64,000 bases of DNA from Phycisphaerae bacterium (GTDB lineage: Bacteria; Planctomycetota; Phycisphaerae; Phycisphaerales; SM1A02): the NCBI GenBank assembly GCA_002711415.1, contig PARI01000011.1:55218-119217 (forward strand), read 5' to 3'. Each line of letters begins with the position of its first letter. Position 1 is the first letter of the stretch. Shown in pieces: positions 47,278-56,120 of this stretch. The notes below the pieces were generated by a model that was given only the letters and a program-made list of their open reading frames with translations, did not search any database and was not told the origin of the DNA. The position numbers and the translations under genes are program-made.

Positions 47278-48722
47278 GAACACTCATCATCTCGGCCATG
47301 CTGCTCGGATCACCACCCACGGAGCGGGAGTATTATCGAATCGTCGATGTGGAGATACCAGAATCCATTGTCATGGAGGTCGGAGGACTGCTTGCGCTGG
47401 GAGACGGACGGATCATGGCATGCACCCGTCGTGGAGAGGTCTGGATCATCAACGACGCATACGGTGACGAGCCATCACTGACACTGTACGCGGACGGACT
47501 CCAGGAACCGCTCGGGCTCATGGAGCATGATGGCTGGATCTACACGGCCCAACGAGGCGAGCTCACCCGGATGAAGGACACGGATGGTGACGATCGTGGC
47601 GATGTCTTCGAAACCGTGTGTGATGACTGGGCCATCAGCGGCAACTACCACGAGTACACCTTCGGTCCGGCCATGGACACCAACGGTGACTTCTGGATCA
47701 CATTGAACCGTCCCTTCGGGGCCCAGCCGTTCGGAAAGAAGGACTGGAGAGGCTGGGCGATGCGGGTCACGCCCGAGGGCGAGATGTTCCCCGAGGCCGC
47801 GGGCCTGCGATCACCGGCCGGTGTTGCAATCAGCCCGGACGGGGACGTCTTCTACTCGGACAATCAGGGCGAGTGGTGTGGCACCAGCAAGCTCAGCCAC
47901 ATCGAGCGTGGGGACTTCCATGGTCATCCACTCGGAATCGACTCGGCGCACCGTGAGGAATCCCTCGTGGAGCATCCGGGCGAGATTCCCGATGGAGAGC
48001 TGATGCCGGAGGCCAACCGTCGGATTCCGGGGTTCAAGCTTCCGGCGGTCTGGTTCCCCTACGACAAGATGGGCAAATCACCCGCCGGGTTCGTATGGGA
48101 CAGGACCGGGGGCGCGTTCGGGCCGTTCCAGGGGCAGGTGTTCATCGGTGATCAGCATCATGCATGGGTGATGCGGGTCTATCTCGAGAAGGTCGACGGT
48201 GCCTGGCAGGGTGCGTGCTTCCCGTTCATGTCCGGCTTCCAGTCAGGCATCGTGCGCGTGGCCTGGGGCGAGGATGATTCACTCATCGTCGGAATGACCA
48301 ACCGGGGCTGGGCCTCTAGGGGGAACCGCCAATGGGGAATCCAGCGGCTGGAATGGACCGGTCAAACACCGTTCGAGATCCAGAGGATGGAGGCGATCCC
48401 GGGAGGATTCAGGCTGAGCTTCACCCACGAGGTTGATGCGGAGACGGCACGGGATTCGAAAAACTGGACGATCAATAGCTACACGTACAGGCACCACAGT
48501 CCGTATGGAAGCCCGGAGGTCGATGTGAAGGAAGGGCTCGTGATCGAGTCGATCACGGTCAGCGAGGATCGGCGTCAGGTCGATCTCAGCGTGAACGGCC
48601 TTCGAGAAGGCTACGTTCACGAACTGCATGGCGATGGGGTCCGCGACCTGTCCGGACATCCCCTGCTTCATGATCGTGCGTACTACACACTCAACAGGAT
48701 TCCGCAAAAAAGTCCGGATTGA
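47271..48722 (+). CDS. Six-bladed beta-propeller protein (PVC-type dehydrogenase-like)
   Basis: A 483-aa protein resembling the soluble glucose-dehydrogenase/PVC-type membrane-bound dehydrogenase propeller: G-L-Q-E-P-L-G-L early, G-L-R-S-P-A-G-V-A, F-Y-S-D-N-Q-G-E-W and F-I-G-D-Q-H-H. A short hydrophobic N-terminus may be a signal peptide. GGAG stands 8 nt before the ATG, which overlaps the cytochrome stop (translational coupling). The pair looks like an extracellular oxidase with its electron acceptor; the substrate is unknown. Confidence 0.75.
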   Translation: MVGTLIISAMLLGSPPTEREYYRIVDVEIPESIVMEVGGLLALGDGRIMACTRRGEVWIINDAYGDEPSLTLYADGLQEPLGLMEHDGWIYTAQRGELTRMKDTDGDDRGDVFETVCDDWAISGNYHEYTFGPAMDTNGDFWITLNRPFGAQPFGKKDWRGWAMRVTPEGEMFPEAAGLRSPAGVAISPDGDVFYSDNQGEWCGTSKLSHIERGDFHGHPLGIDSAHREESLVEHPGEIPDGELMPEANRRIPGFKLPAVWFPYDKMGKSPAGFVWDRTGGAFGPFQGQVFIGDQHHAWVMRVYLEKVDGAWQGACFPFMSGFQSGIVRVAWGEDDSLIVGMTNRGWASRGNRQWGIQRLEWTGQTPFEIQRMEAIPGGFRLSFTHEVDAETARDSKNWTINSYTYRHHSPYGSPEVDVKEGLVIESITVSEDRRQVDLSVNGLREGYVHELHGDGVRDLSGHPLLHDRAYYTLNRIPQKSPD

Positions 48723-48900
48723 ACTGAGAGAAGCAGCCCGTTGCCTGAGGATACTCCTGCAGGGGCCCCTATCGGACCCCTGGAATCACACCAGAACATG
48801 ATCCAGGTCGGATCCACATGAATTTTTCGAACCCCATCCCCCCTGCCCGGCTCACAGGTCAAGCCAGGATTCCACTCTTGATGAATTCGCGGGATTGTTC

Positions 48901-48930
48901 TTGGAAGATCGATCTCCTGCGCAATATTCT
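48901..48930 (+). promoter_or_regulatory. Candidate promoter of the Cys-rich repeat gene
   Basis: TTGGAA (48901-48906) and TATTCT (48925-48930), 18-base spacer, 4/6 consensus each, about 45 bases before the ATG at 48975. The rest of the 250-base gap after the propeller gene holds only a weak imperfect hairpin near 48760. Confidence 0.3.
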
Positions 48931-48974
48931 CATGGATGCGGGTATCCACGACGGGGGGAGATCCAGGTAGGCAC

Positions 48975-50501
48975 ATGATGAATTTCAGGGCGGATACAAC
49001 AGGTTTTCGAGCACTCTTCAGCTGCGCCATCGCATGCGGTGGGATCGTGATGTCGGCTCTTGCAGGGCCTGATTTCGACGAGGGGCCCGATGATGCCGGG
49101 AACACCGTGACCACTGCCAAGAAGGTCAAGGGCGGTCTTGGCAAGGTCGAACGGATCAGGGGCAGTCTGACCGGAACCAGTGCCGCTGCTTCGGGCATCG
49201 GCGATTTCGTAGACGTCTACGAGATCGACATCGACAACCCCGTCAGCTTCAGCGTCTCGACCAGCTCGTCGAACTTCGGCGCGGCTGACTTCGACACGAC
49301 GATCTACGTGTTCACCCAGGAGGGCTTCGGCGCCATCGCCAACGATGACACGACGGCGACCGACACCGCCTCGACGGTCACGCCGATCTCCTCCGGCGGC
49401 CAGGTCGTGATCGACCGGCCGGGAACATGGTACGTGGCGATCGTCGGGTTCCCGAGCATCCCCACCTCCACCGACGTTGACGGCAACGTGCTCGACATGT
49501 GGATCATCACGGATCCGACCGACCTGATCGAGGCGAACGGACCCGGAGCGGACTTTCTCCAGACCGGATGGGACACCAACGGCGAGATCGGCACGTATGA
49601 AATCAAGTGCGAGTCCATCGAGTTCGTCGTCGACTGCGGCGACTCCATCGCCGGATCATGCTGGACCCCCCATGGGAACCAGTCATGTGATGACGAGGAG
49701 TGCTGCAATACCGTGTGCTCGCTGGATCCAATCTGCTGCGAAGAGGAATGGGATTCAGGCTGCGTGCTGCTCGCCGAGGAAAACTGCGCCCCCGAATGCG
49801 GTTTCTGCGACGGCGACCTGAGCAGGGACGGGCAGATCGACGGCAAGGATCTGGCTTTCTTCCTCGCATCATGGGGCGGAGAGGGATGCGCCGATCTGGA
49901 TGAAAACGGCGTGGTCGACGGATCCGACCTGGCCATGCTTCTTGGGAAATGGGGCGCCTGCGCATCCGATTGTGGCAATCCACTCGCGGGCGACTGCTTC
50001 CTCAACAATGGCACTCCCTACTGTGACGACGAGGATTGCTGCCTGATCGTCTGTGCGATCGATGCCTTCTGCTGCGATGTCGGCTGGGATGCGACATGCG
50101 TCAACCATGCAAATGAAAACTGCAAGGGAGAGAAGCTCTTCTGCGGCGTCAAGGGAGCGGGTGACTGCTGCTCGGCACACTCGACCCCCTACTGCGATGA
50201 TGGTGGCTGCTGCGGCGAGGTCTGTGCATTCGAGCCCGATTGCTGCATGGTCGAGTGGGACTCGGAATGCGTCTCACTGGCCGCATCGATCTGCGATAGC
50301 TGTGGTGGTGATGAGTGCGGCAGCTCGAGTGCGGGAGACTGCTGCTCGCCCAATGGCACCCCGGGATGCGATGACGGCACCTGCTGCGATACGGTCTGCG
50401 CCGCTGATCCCTTCTGCTGCACGAACGAGTGGGATGTCAGCTGTGCCGACAGGGCCGAATTGCTGTGCGGCGTGTGTCGACGTCCTCCGCCTAAACCCTG
50501 A
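48975..50501 (+). CDS. Secreted Cys-rich repeat protein with dockerin-like pair
   Basis: A 508-aa exported protein. The signal peptide ends near A-L-A-G; residues about 50-210 form a pre-peptidase-C-like beta domain (D-F-D-T-T-I-Y-V-F, T-W-Y-V-A-I-V-G). It then has four Cys-rich repeats of about 50 residues with the pattern C-D-D-x-x-C-C-x-x-V-C, C-C-x-x-x-W-D-x-x-C. Two dockerin-like repeats (D-G-Q-I-D-G-K-D-L-A and E-N-G-V-V-D-G-S-D-L-A) sit between repeat 1 and repeat 2. The tail is P-P-P-K-P. Function unknown; probably an extracellular, disulfide-stabilised adhesion or scaffold protein. It converges on the methyltransferase gene. Confidence 0.75.
   Translation: MMNFRADTTGFRALFSCAIACGGIVMSALAGPDFDEGPDDAGNTVTTAKKVKGGLGKVERIRGSLTGTSAAASGIGDFVDVYEIDIDNPVSFSVSTSSSNFGAADFDTTIYVFTQEGFGAIANDDTTATDTASTVTPISSGGQVVIDRPGTWYVAIVGFPSIPTSTDVDGNVLDMWIITDPTDLIEANGPGADFLQTGWDTNGEIGTYEIKCESIEFVVDCGDSIAGSCWTPHGNQSCDDEECCNTVCSLDPICCEEEWDSGCVLLAEENCAPECGFCDGDLSRDGQIDGKDLAFFLASWGGEGCADLDENGVVDGSDLAMLLGKWGACASDCGNPLAGDCFLNNGTPYCDDEDCCLIVCAIDAFCCDVGWDATCVNHANENCKGEKLFCGVKGAGDCCSAHSTPYCDDGGCCGEVCAFEPDCCMVEWDSECVSLAASICDSCGGDECGSSSAGDCCSPNGTPGCDDGTCCDTVCAADPFCCTNEWDVSCADRAELLCGVCRRPPPKP
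49631..50470 (+). repeat. Four Cys-rich protein repeats interrupted by a dockerin-like pair
   Basis: Copies lie at about 49631-49790, 49972-50128, 50149-50297 and 50320-50470, each encoding C-D-D then C-C, V-C, C-C, W-D and a final Cys. The dockerin-like pair occupies about 49801-49966. The DNA copies are diverged, so this is an old duplication, not a recent tandem expansion. Confidence 0.8.
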
Positions 50502-50509
50502 GGATCGAC

Positions 50510-51268
50510 TCACTCGTCCCGCTTGCGACATTCGATCACGAGCTCATCGATCGAGGGATCGTTGATCATTCCATCATGAACCTGGAGCGGCTCCTGCTTC
50601 CGCACGACTATGGGAAAGTAGAAGTTGTTGTAGCACCACATGGAGAAGGCGGGAAACTTCCTGAGGAACCAGAGTCCGAAGCAGGCGAAGCGGTTGCTTT
50701 CATGCCGCAGCCCGTACGGGGCCGAACGAAGTACCTCGAATCCAGAATCGCACAGCTGCTGCTCCAGCTGGACTGGATCGTATCGACGACAGTGTCCGAC
50801 GATCCTGTCGAAATCAGACCAGGCGTCCGCGTGAAGAGGAACGGAGAGGAAGAACGATCCCCCGGGCCGCAGGACGCGACTGATTTCATCGAACACCGCC
50901 TGGTCATCGGTGACATGCTCGATCACGTCGAATGCGCCGACGAGGTCCATGGATCCATCCTTGATCGGGATAGAGTCGGCACCGGACTCATGCACCGTCG
51001 CACCCTCCTTCCTGAGCCGCTCCACGGCGACGGGGCTGAGGTCGACGAACGTCGTTCCAGACACGGGCAGACGCGGGCGAAGGCCGGGGCCGATCTCGAG
51101 ACGACGACTTCCACCTTCGACATGCGGACGGATCAGGGCCCAGGTGTTGAACCTGTCGCCGTCATAGAGGCGAGCATGGCGCCACAAGGGATCATAGAAC
51201 CTGCGGTTTTCCAGCTCGATCGAATCTGGAGGAAGCTCGTCGGTGGCCGGGCATCGAGTTGGTTCCAT
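50510..51268 (-). CDS. Class I SAM-dependent methyltransferase
   Basis: A 252-aa protein with motif I L-E-I-G-P-G-L-R-P, post-I acidic V-D-L-S, motif D-V-I-E-H-V, and R-V-L-R-P-G-G-S-F-F-L-S-V-P typical of Methyltransf_11/23. The C-terminal hydrophobic, aromatic stretch (M-W-C-Y-N-N-F-Y-F-P) is characteristic of glycan- or lipid-cluster methyltransferases. Substrate unknown. It follows the YceI gene by 27 bases. Confidence 0.85.
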   Translation of the reverse strand: MEPTRCPATDELPPDSIELENRRFYDPLWRHARLYDGDRFNTWALIRPHVEGGSRRLEIGPGLRPRLPVSGTTFVDLSPVAVERLRKEGATVHESGADSIPIKDGSMDLVGAFDVIEHVTDDQAVFDEISRVLRPGGSFFLSVPLHADAWSDFDRIVGHCRRYDPVQLEQQLCDSGFEVLRSAPYGLRHESNRFACFGLWFLRKFPAFSMWCYNNFYFPIVVRKQEPLQVHDGMINDPSIDELVIECRKRDE

Positions 51269-51295
51269 GTGATCCGCCTTGCGAATGATGCCGGG

Positions 51296-51937
51296 TCAGC
51301 CTTCGGTGTCCAGGTCGCCCTCGAGCGAGATGATCACCCGGACCTGGTCGCCCAGTGATCCATTGTTCACGCCGAACATCATCCCGTAGTCACTTCGGTT
51401 GACCTCGAACACGCCCTCGAATCCGCACTTGATGCCGCGACCCTTGTCGGCCATTCCGGTCATGGTCATTGGGACGGTGATGGTTCGTGACACGCCATGC
51501 ATCGTCAGGTCACCGGTGACATCCCATGTCTCGGGCGAATCCTTCGTCTTCGTAGCCGACGTACTCTTGAAGGTCAGGGACGGGTACTCCTTGGCGTTGA
51601 AGAAATTGGGGCTCTTCAACGTTCGATCCAGTCCCTCGTGTGCGCTGTCGACACTCTCGGTGGCGATGGTGACGTCGAACGATGGTCCCGCCTCGGAATC
51701 GGCATCGAACTGGAACGATCCGGCAACCTCGTTGAAACGACCGTAGAACTGGCCGGCACCCATGTGCTGTACCCTGAAGATCGCCATGCAGTGTACGGGG
51801 TCGAGAGTGAACGTTTGAGTCGCTGGAGCCTCCGCTTCCTGCACGTGTACGCGGGAGGGTGATCCAGGTGCGACCAGGATCGCAAGCGAGATCATCATCA
51901 TCGTGAACAGGGACATTCGGATCAGTTGATTCTTCAT
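51296..51937 (-). CDS. YceI-family periplasmic protein
   Basis: A 213-aa protein with a signal peptide and a lipocalin-like YceI barrel: F-T-L-D-P-V-H-C at the start, V-Q-H-M-G-A-G-Q-F-Y-G-R-F, S-P-N-F-F-N-A-K-E-Y-P-S-L-T-F and a late N-R-S-D-Y-G-M. The family binds isoprenoid or lipid-like ligands. ATG 51937 has GGAAG 8 nt upstream. It shares a transcript with the methyltransferase gene. Confidence 0.9.
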   Translation of the reverse strand: MKNQLIRMSLFTMMMISLAILVAPGSPSRVHVQEAEAPATQTFTLDPVHCMAIFRVQHMGAGQFYGRFNEVAGSFQFDADSEAGPSFDVTIATESVDSAHEGLDRTLKSPNFFNAKEYPSLTFKSTSATKTKDSPETWDVTGDLTMHGVSRTITVPMTMTGMADKGRGIKCGFEGVFEVNRSDYGMMFGVNNGSLGDQVRVIISLEGDLDTEG

Positions 51938-52040
51938 CGTGTGTCTTCCAAGTGGATGTGTCGACATGGCCATGCTTCAACCCGGCAGGCCATGGTGGAT
52001 TCTATGCGAAAGGGCACGGCTTCCTGCTGCAGGCAGGCCC

Positions 52041-53429
52041 TCAGATGGCCACGTCCTGGTCGACATGCAGCCTGATCACGCTCGAGGCCGGATCCGATTC
52101 GCTGGTTTCACCCGTAACCTTGAAGAATCGCTCGTCGGACGCACGGAGCGGCTGAAGCTGGTCGAACCAGGCGGCGTTTGGATCGAATCGGGCGAAGAAC
52201 GGCTGGCGGACCAGCTCGGGATCACGGCACTGGAGGTACTCGAGCATGAACGCCTTCTGCTGATCGCACTCGGTCACACCAAGGACGTGAACCTTGCCCG
52301 GGAACGCCGACATGGACGGTCCTCGCACGGTTCGAGCGATACCGGACACCTGCTGGTAGGCGTCCCTGAAGATCTCCCAGCATCGAACCAGCGGCACGGC
52401 GAAATAGTGCCTGGCGCCGGTGTCACGCTCGACGAACATGTAGTAGGGAATGCAGCCAAGCTCGACACCGGACTGCCAGAGATTCGCCCAGGTGGCCGGG
52501 TCGTCGTTGACGTGCTTGATCAGAGGGCTCTGCATGCGGATGTTCGCGCCCGTGGAACGGACCCGCTGGATCGCCGCCTCGGCGATGTCGGTTGAGAACT
52601 CGACCGGGTGCGACGTGTGCGCCATGATCGCCAGGTTCATTCCGGAATCGGTGATCTGCCTGAAGAGGTCGATCATGTGATCGGCATCGGGATCGGTGAC
52701 GAATCTCTGTGGCCAGTAGCCCAGGGACTTCGTGCCGATACGGATGGTGCGGATGTGATCTAGACCGTCACTGTTGACCAGCGGTTCGATGTAGCGCTGG
52801 AACACGGCACTCTTCATGATCATCGGATCACCGCCGGTGAAGAGCACGTCGGTGATCTCGGGATGCTGCTGCAGGTAGCCGACAAGCTGGTCGACGTGCT
52901 TGTTGCTGAACTTGAGGTCGTCGAGACCAACGAACTGGGCCCATCGGAAGCAGAAGCTGCAATATGCGTGGCAGGTCTGTCCCTGGCTCGGGAAGTAGAG
53001 CATCGTCTGCTCGTACTTGTGCTGGATGCCATCCAAGGGCTCGCCTTCAAGCATGGGCACGTTGTGGGTCATCTGGCCGGCCGGGTGAGGATTGAGCTCG
53101 TACCTGATCCGGTCGATCTCCTTCTTGAAACGCGGCTTGTCCTGCTTGTCGACCCCCTCCTTCAGCATCGTGGCAACATGCTCGTAGTGTTCAGGGGTGA
53201 GCATGTCCCGCTGGGGGAAGGTCAGCTGGAAAATGGGGTCATTGGGGACGGAATCCCAGTCGATCAACTGGTCCATGACGTAGTGATTGGCCCTGAATGG
53301 AAGGACCGATCCGACGACCCTGATGGCCTCCTGCTGGTCAGGACCAAGCTGCTCCCACTGGGGGCACGAGGACACGTTGGCCATCGTGACAGCCTTGTAA
53401 CGATCGGGGTTTCCAGCATTTCCAACCAT
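52041..53429 (-). CDS. kamA: KamA-family radical SAM aminomutase
   Basis: A 462-aa radical SAM, PLP-type protein. The cluster motif is C-H-A-Y-C-S-F-C (C-x3-C-x2-C), followed by L-F-T-G-G-D-P-M. The best match is lysine 2,3-aminomutase; the S-A-F-P-G-K-V-H-V-L-G region carries a candidate PLP lysine. The substrate could be lysine or glutamate; EF-P beta-lysylation needs an EpmA partner, which is not seen. AGGAAAGG lies 7 nt before the ATG. Next to the YceI/methyltransferase pair but not obviously in one operon. Confidence 0.88.
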   Translation of the reverse strand: MVGNAGNPDRYKAVTMANVSSCPQWEQLGPDQQEAIRVVGSVLPFRANHYVMDQLIDWDSVPNDPIFQLTFPQRDMLTPEHYEHVATMLKEGVDKQDKPRFKKEIDRIRYELNPHPAGQMTHNVPMLEGEPLDGIQHKYEQTMLYFPSQGQTCHAYCSFCFRWAQFVGLDDLKFSNKHVDQLVGYLQQHPEITDVLFTGGDPMIMKSAVFQRYIEPLVNSDGLDHIRTIRIGTKSLGYWPQRFVTDPDADHMIDLFRQITDSGMNLAIMAHTSHPVEFSTDIAEAAIQRVRSTGANIRMQSPLIKHVNDDPATWANLWQSGVELGCIPYYMFVERDTGARHYFAVPLVRCWEIFRDAYQQVSGIARTVRGPSMSAFPGKVHVLGVTECDQQKAFMLEYLQCRDPELVRQPFFARFDPNAAWFDQLQPLRASDERFFKVTGETSESDPASSVIRLHVDQDVAI

Positions 53430-53729
53430 TCGGGAACCTTTCCTCGTCTTGAGCAGGGGGAATCCCCGCCAGCGTCCAGCGTTGGTGGCCAGTGTCCTGA
53501 AAGGACCAGCCGATGTTCCACGGTTCGGAGGTGGTGCCCTCCGTGACCCTGAGCAGACCCTCGATCGGCTCGGATCTATAGCTTTACCCTAGAGGCAAAC
53601 AACCAGGAGTTCAAATATGAAGCAGAAAGCCCCTGACAGGCTTGATTCACCACTTATTAAAGGCCATAAGCCCATTTAAATCATTGACTTATACGCAATA
53701 TCAGGCTGATTGGATCAGGATAAAAACCA
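53430..53729. other. Gene-poor 300-base gap upstream of kamA
   Basis: Holds the kamA leader and an AT-rich core (about 53600-53720). On the plus strand a 20-codon frame at 53617-53679 has AGGAG exactly 7 nt before its ATG; it could be a leader peptide or chance. No clear terminator of the TraB gene is visible. Confidence 0.4.
53617..53679 (+). CDS. Possible 20-codon small ORF
   Basis: ATG 53617 with Shine-Dalgarno AGGAG (53605-53609). The peptide is basic (M-K-Q-K-A-P-D-R...H-K-P-I). It sits in an AT-rich gap between divergent-facing minus-strand genes. Evidence is only the ribosome binding site, so it may well not be a gene. Confidence 0.15.
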   Translation: MKQKAPDRLDSPLIKGHKPI

Positions 53730-54770
53730 TCATCCGGCCTTCTTCAGGGGTGGTTGGGCATCTGAGCCGCTTGGCTTGATGTCCTTGGCTGGTTTTGAAT
53801 CCGCTGGCGGGGTCAGGCGGGTCACGGTGAAACCGTCCTTCTGGAGATAGTTGTTGACGCTGTTATCCCCGATGAAATGAGCGGCCCCGAATGCGAAGAA
53901 GAACGTCGTGTCGGGAGCGGCCTTGAGCTTCTGGGCGATCCGCTCGGCCATGACCTTGTTCCGGTCATCCAGGAGGGCCTTCATCGACTTGGCCTGCCAG
54001 GCGACCGAGGGATCGTAGTTGTCCATCATGACCTCGGTGATCTGCTCGCTGTCACCGGTGCAGTAGGCATCGGTCAGGACCTTGAGCATCGATGTGCCGT
54101 CGGCCTCGTAGTCCTTCATCGATTTGAGGGTCATTTCCAGTGACTGGACGCTCTCGGGACCATCCAGAACGGTCAGCGCCGTGATCTGTTCATCCATCGT
54201 CTCGATGCCACCCGTCTTCTTACCGGCCGCCTTGGCTCGCTTGTAGAGAACACCGTCAAGCGGTTCTGCACCAGCCATGAGCATCGGCATCATCTCCAGT
54301 TGCTGCAATGTCATCTCGATCATGAACGGCTTGAACCGCTCAACGCCTGCGAATGGGAGGCCCTTGCCGGCAAAGTACGAATCCAGGTCCGAGTACAGCT
54401 GTTCCGGAAGAACATCCTTCAGAGTCTTGCCGTCGGGAAGCATCGCGACCTTCATCAGGCCGGCACTCATGGCCAGCATGTTGTCCATCTCGAGTTCGGC
54501 GTAGAATTCGTCGGACTCCTTGAATGAATCGATGACCACCTGGTTGAACTGCAGGACCCGTTCATCGGGTATGTGGATGGTGCCGAAGAGATAGGACGGT
54601 TCCTTCCTCTCGGGGGATTCGATCTTCCACAGGAATGCGGATTCGAGAACCGGCGGATCCTGCGATTCGGCTTCGGGCTTCTCCTGGGCGACGGTGCCTG
54701 CCAGCAGCAGAGAGACCGGGTTGAGACAGACGATGGCGGCGATAAGAAGCGAATGAAGTCTGGATGTCAT
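53730..54770 (-). CDS. TraB/GumN-family protein
   Basis: A 346-aa protein with a signal peptide (to about residue 28). It has the TraB/GumN hallmarks: L-F-G-T-I-H-I near residue 60 and F-A-F-G-A-A-H-F-I-G-D late, which carry the putative metal-binding residues (Tiki/PrgY-like fold). Probably a secreted metalloprotease-like protein; its substrate is unknown. Upstream of kamA's leader on the same strand. Confidence 0.85.
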   Translation of the reverse strand: MTSRLHSLLIAAIVCLNPVSLLLAGTVAQEKPEAESQDPPVLESAFLWKIESPERKEPSYLFGTIHIPDERVLQFNQVVIDSFKESDEFYAELEMDNMLAMSAGLMKVAMLPDGKTLKDVLPEQLYSDLDSYFAGKGLPFAGVERFKPFMIEMTLQQLEMMPMLMAGAEPLDGVLYKRAKAAGKKTGGIETMDEQITALTVLDGPESVQSLEMTLKSMKDYEADGTSMLKVLTDAYCTGDSEQITEVMMDNYDPSVAWQAKSMKALLDDRNKVMAERIAQKLKAAPDTTFFFAFGAAHFIGDNSVNNYLQKDGFTVTRLTPPADSKPAKDIKPSGSDAQPPLKKAG

Positions 54771-54828
54771 TGTTCACCTCGGTGACGGGCGTGTACGGGT
54801 AGGGAACTATAGCATCCGACCCGATCGA

Positions 54829-55707
54829 TCAGCCCGATTCGAGACCGAGAATGCTGGCGCACGTGTCGAAACGATAGTTCTCCAGCATCATCTCGAACTT
54901 GCCCTGCGTCGTGGAAAGGCCGACGTATGATTTGAAGCGCCGATGAGGTGGCATGCTCGGCCTCGGCTGATCCGGTGCGAAATCCCTCGGGTGCAGGTAG
55001 ACGACCACCGGCAGGTTCCGTGCATTGGTTCTGGCGAACCCCCACCTGATGAACCACTTCGGGAACAACCTGAGGTATCCACCTCCGGAGAAGGCGACCC
55101 TGAACGGGCCGATGGGCAGGACGGTCATCGGCAGTTCGGGCATCGGCCTGCCCGACGGCGTGCCGGTGAACTCGTGTGGACCGTCGCTGCACGGATATCC
55201 ACCATGTCCCCGCCGCGCGGGAAAGAGGCTCGCGTCGTACTCGAGACCGAGCTCGTGCATGATGTCGAACGCCCACTCGGTACCGGGAACCAGCGAAAAG
55301 GTCGGTGCCCTGAACCCGATGACGCGCTGTCCGGACTGCTGCTCAATCAGGTCCTTGTTCCTGGAGATGTCCTCCCTGAACTGCTCGGGGGTGAGCTGAT
55401 CGACCCGGCGATGCCACCAGGAATGGAGTGCAAGTTCATGGCCCGCGTCGGCGATCTCCCTCGCCAGTTCCGGGTGCTGCTGGGCCGTCCAGCCGAGCAT
55501 GAAAAAGGTGCCTCGCACCTGGTGTTGCTGGAGCGTCTGGAGGATTCCACGGGTCCGCTCCAGGGCGATCGATGGGAACTCGGACCACTGTTCAGGATCC
55601 TCGGTTGCCCGGATCCCGACGATGTGGAACCAGTCCTCGATGTCGAAGGACATCGCGTTGATGATCTGGTTGTCGTCCTGCCTGGTTGTCACGAGCCTTC
55701 CTGTCAC
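54829..55707 (-). CDS. Polysaccharide deacetylase, DUF3473 (PEP-CTERM/exosortase-locus) type
   Basis: A 292-aa protein matching the polysaccharide deacetylases of exosortase loci: S-F-D-I-E-D-W-F-H at the N-terminus (metal Asp pair), G-T-F-F-M-L-G-W, G-H-E-L-A-L-H-S-W-W-H, G-F-R-A-P-T-F-S, S-G-G-G-Y-L-R and Y-L-H-P-R-D. It should remove N- or O-acetyl groups from an exopolysaccharide or peptidoglycan. The GTG start overlaps the VOC stop as GTGA. Last gene of the 54.8-60.7 kb cluster. Confidence 0.85.
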   Translation of the reverse strand: MTGRLVTTRQDDNQIINAMSFDIEDWFHIVGIRATEDPEQWSEFPSIALERTRGILQTLQQHQVRGTFFMLGWTAQQHPELAREIADAGHELALHSWWHRRVDQLTPEQFREDISRNKDLIEQQSGQRVIGFRAPTFSLVPGTEWAFDIMHELGLEYDASLFPARRGHGGYPCSDGPHEFTGTPSGRPMPELPMTVLPIGPFRVAFSGGGYLRLFPKWFIRWGFARTNARNLPVVVYLHPRDFAPDQPRPSMPPHRRFKSYVGLSTTQGKFEMMLENYRFDTCASILGLESG

Positions 55708-56120
55708 CGGTCCATGGGAGCCGATCGCTCCACGAACTCGGTCAATTGCCTTGTGGGCGTGAGAACCCAGGCGATGCGCCGTCCGTCGTATGCGACCGCC
55801 GGAACCGGGTTGCTCACGATGATCGATCCCTTGCCCCGGAACTCCTCGAGGGTCTTCTCGATGTCCTCGACCTCGTAGCAGACATGGTACGCAGAGACCC
55901 CCTTCGCGAGTGTTCTCGCGACGTGCGAGTCGTCTCCCAGGGGGGCGATCAGTTCGAGAACGACGTCCCCTTCCTGACCGCTGCCGATGAATGCGACCCG
56001 TGCCTGCTGGGTCGGGTCGTCATACGGTCCTCGAAGGAGCTTGTATCCGAACAGGTCGGCATAGGTCTCAAGGGCCTTCTCGATGTCAGCGACTGCAACG
56101 CCAAGGTGATCAATCAGCAT
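55704..56120 (-). CDS. VOC-superfamily protein (methylmalonyl-CoA epimerase-like)
   Basis: A 138-aa protein with two beta-alpha-beta-beta-beta units: I-D-H-L-G-V-A-V-A-D-I-E at the start, a middle E-L-I-A-P-L, Y-H-V-C-Y-E-V and a final E, the metal-binding H/E set of VOC proteins. Epimerase, glyoxalase or binding roles cannot be separated. ATG 56120 is preferred because AGG stands 9 nt upstream; ATG 56129 is the alternative. It overlaps the glycosyltransferase stop. Confidence 0.8.
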   Translation of the reverse strand: MLIDHLGVAVADIEKALETYADLFGYKLLRGPYDDPTQQARVAFIGSGQEGDVVLELIAPLGDDSHVARTLAKGVSAYHVCYEVEDIEKTLEEFRGKGSIIVSNPVPAVAYDGRRIAWVLTPTRQLTEFVERSAPMDR

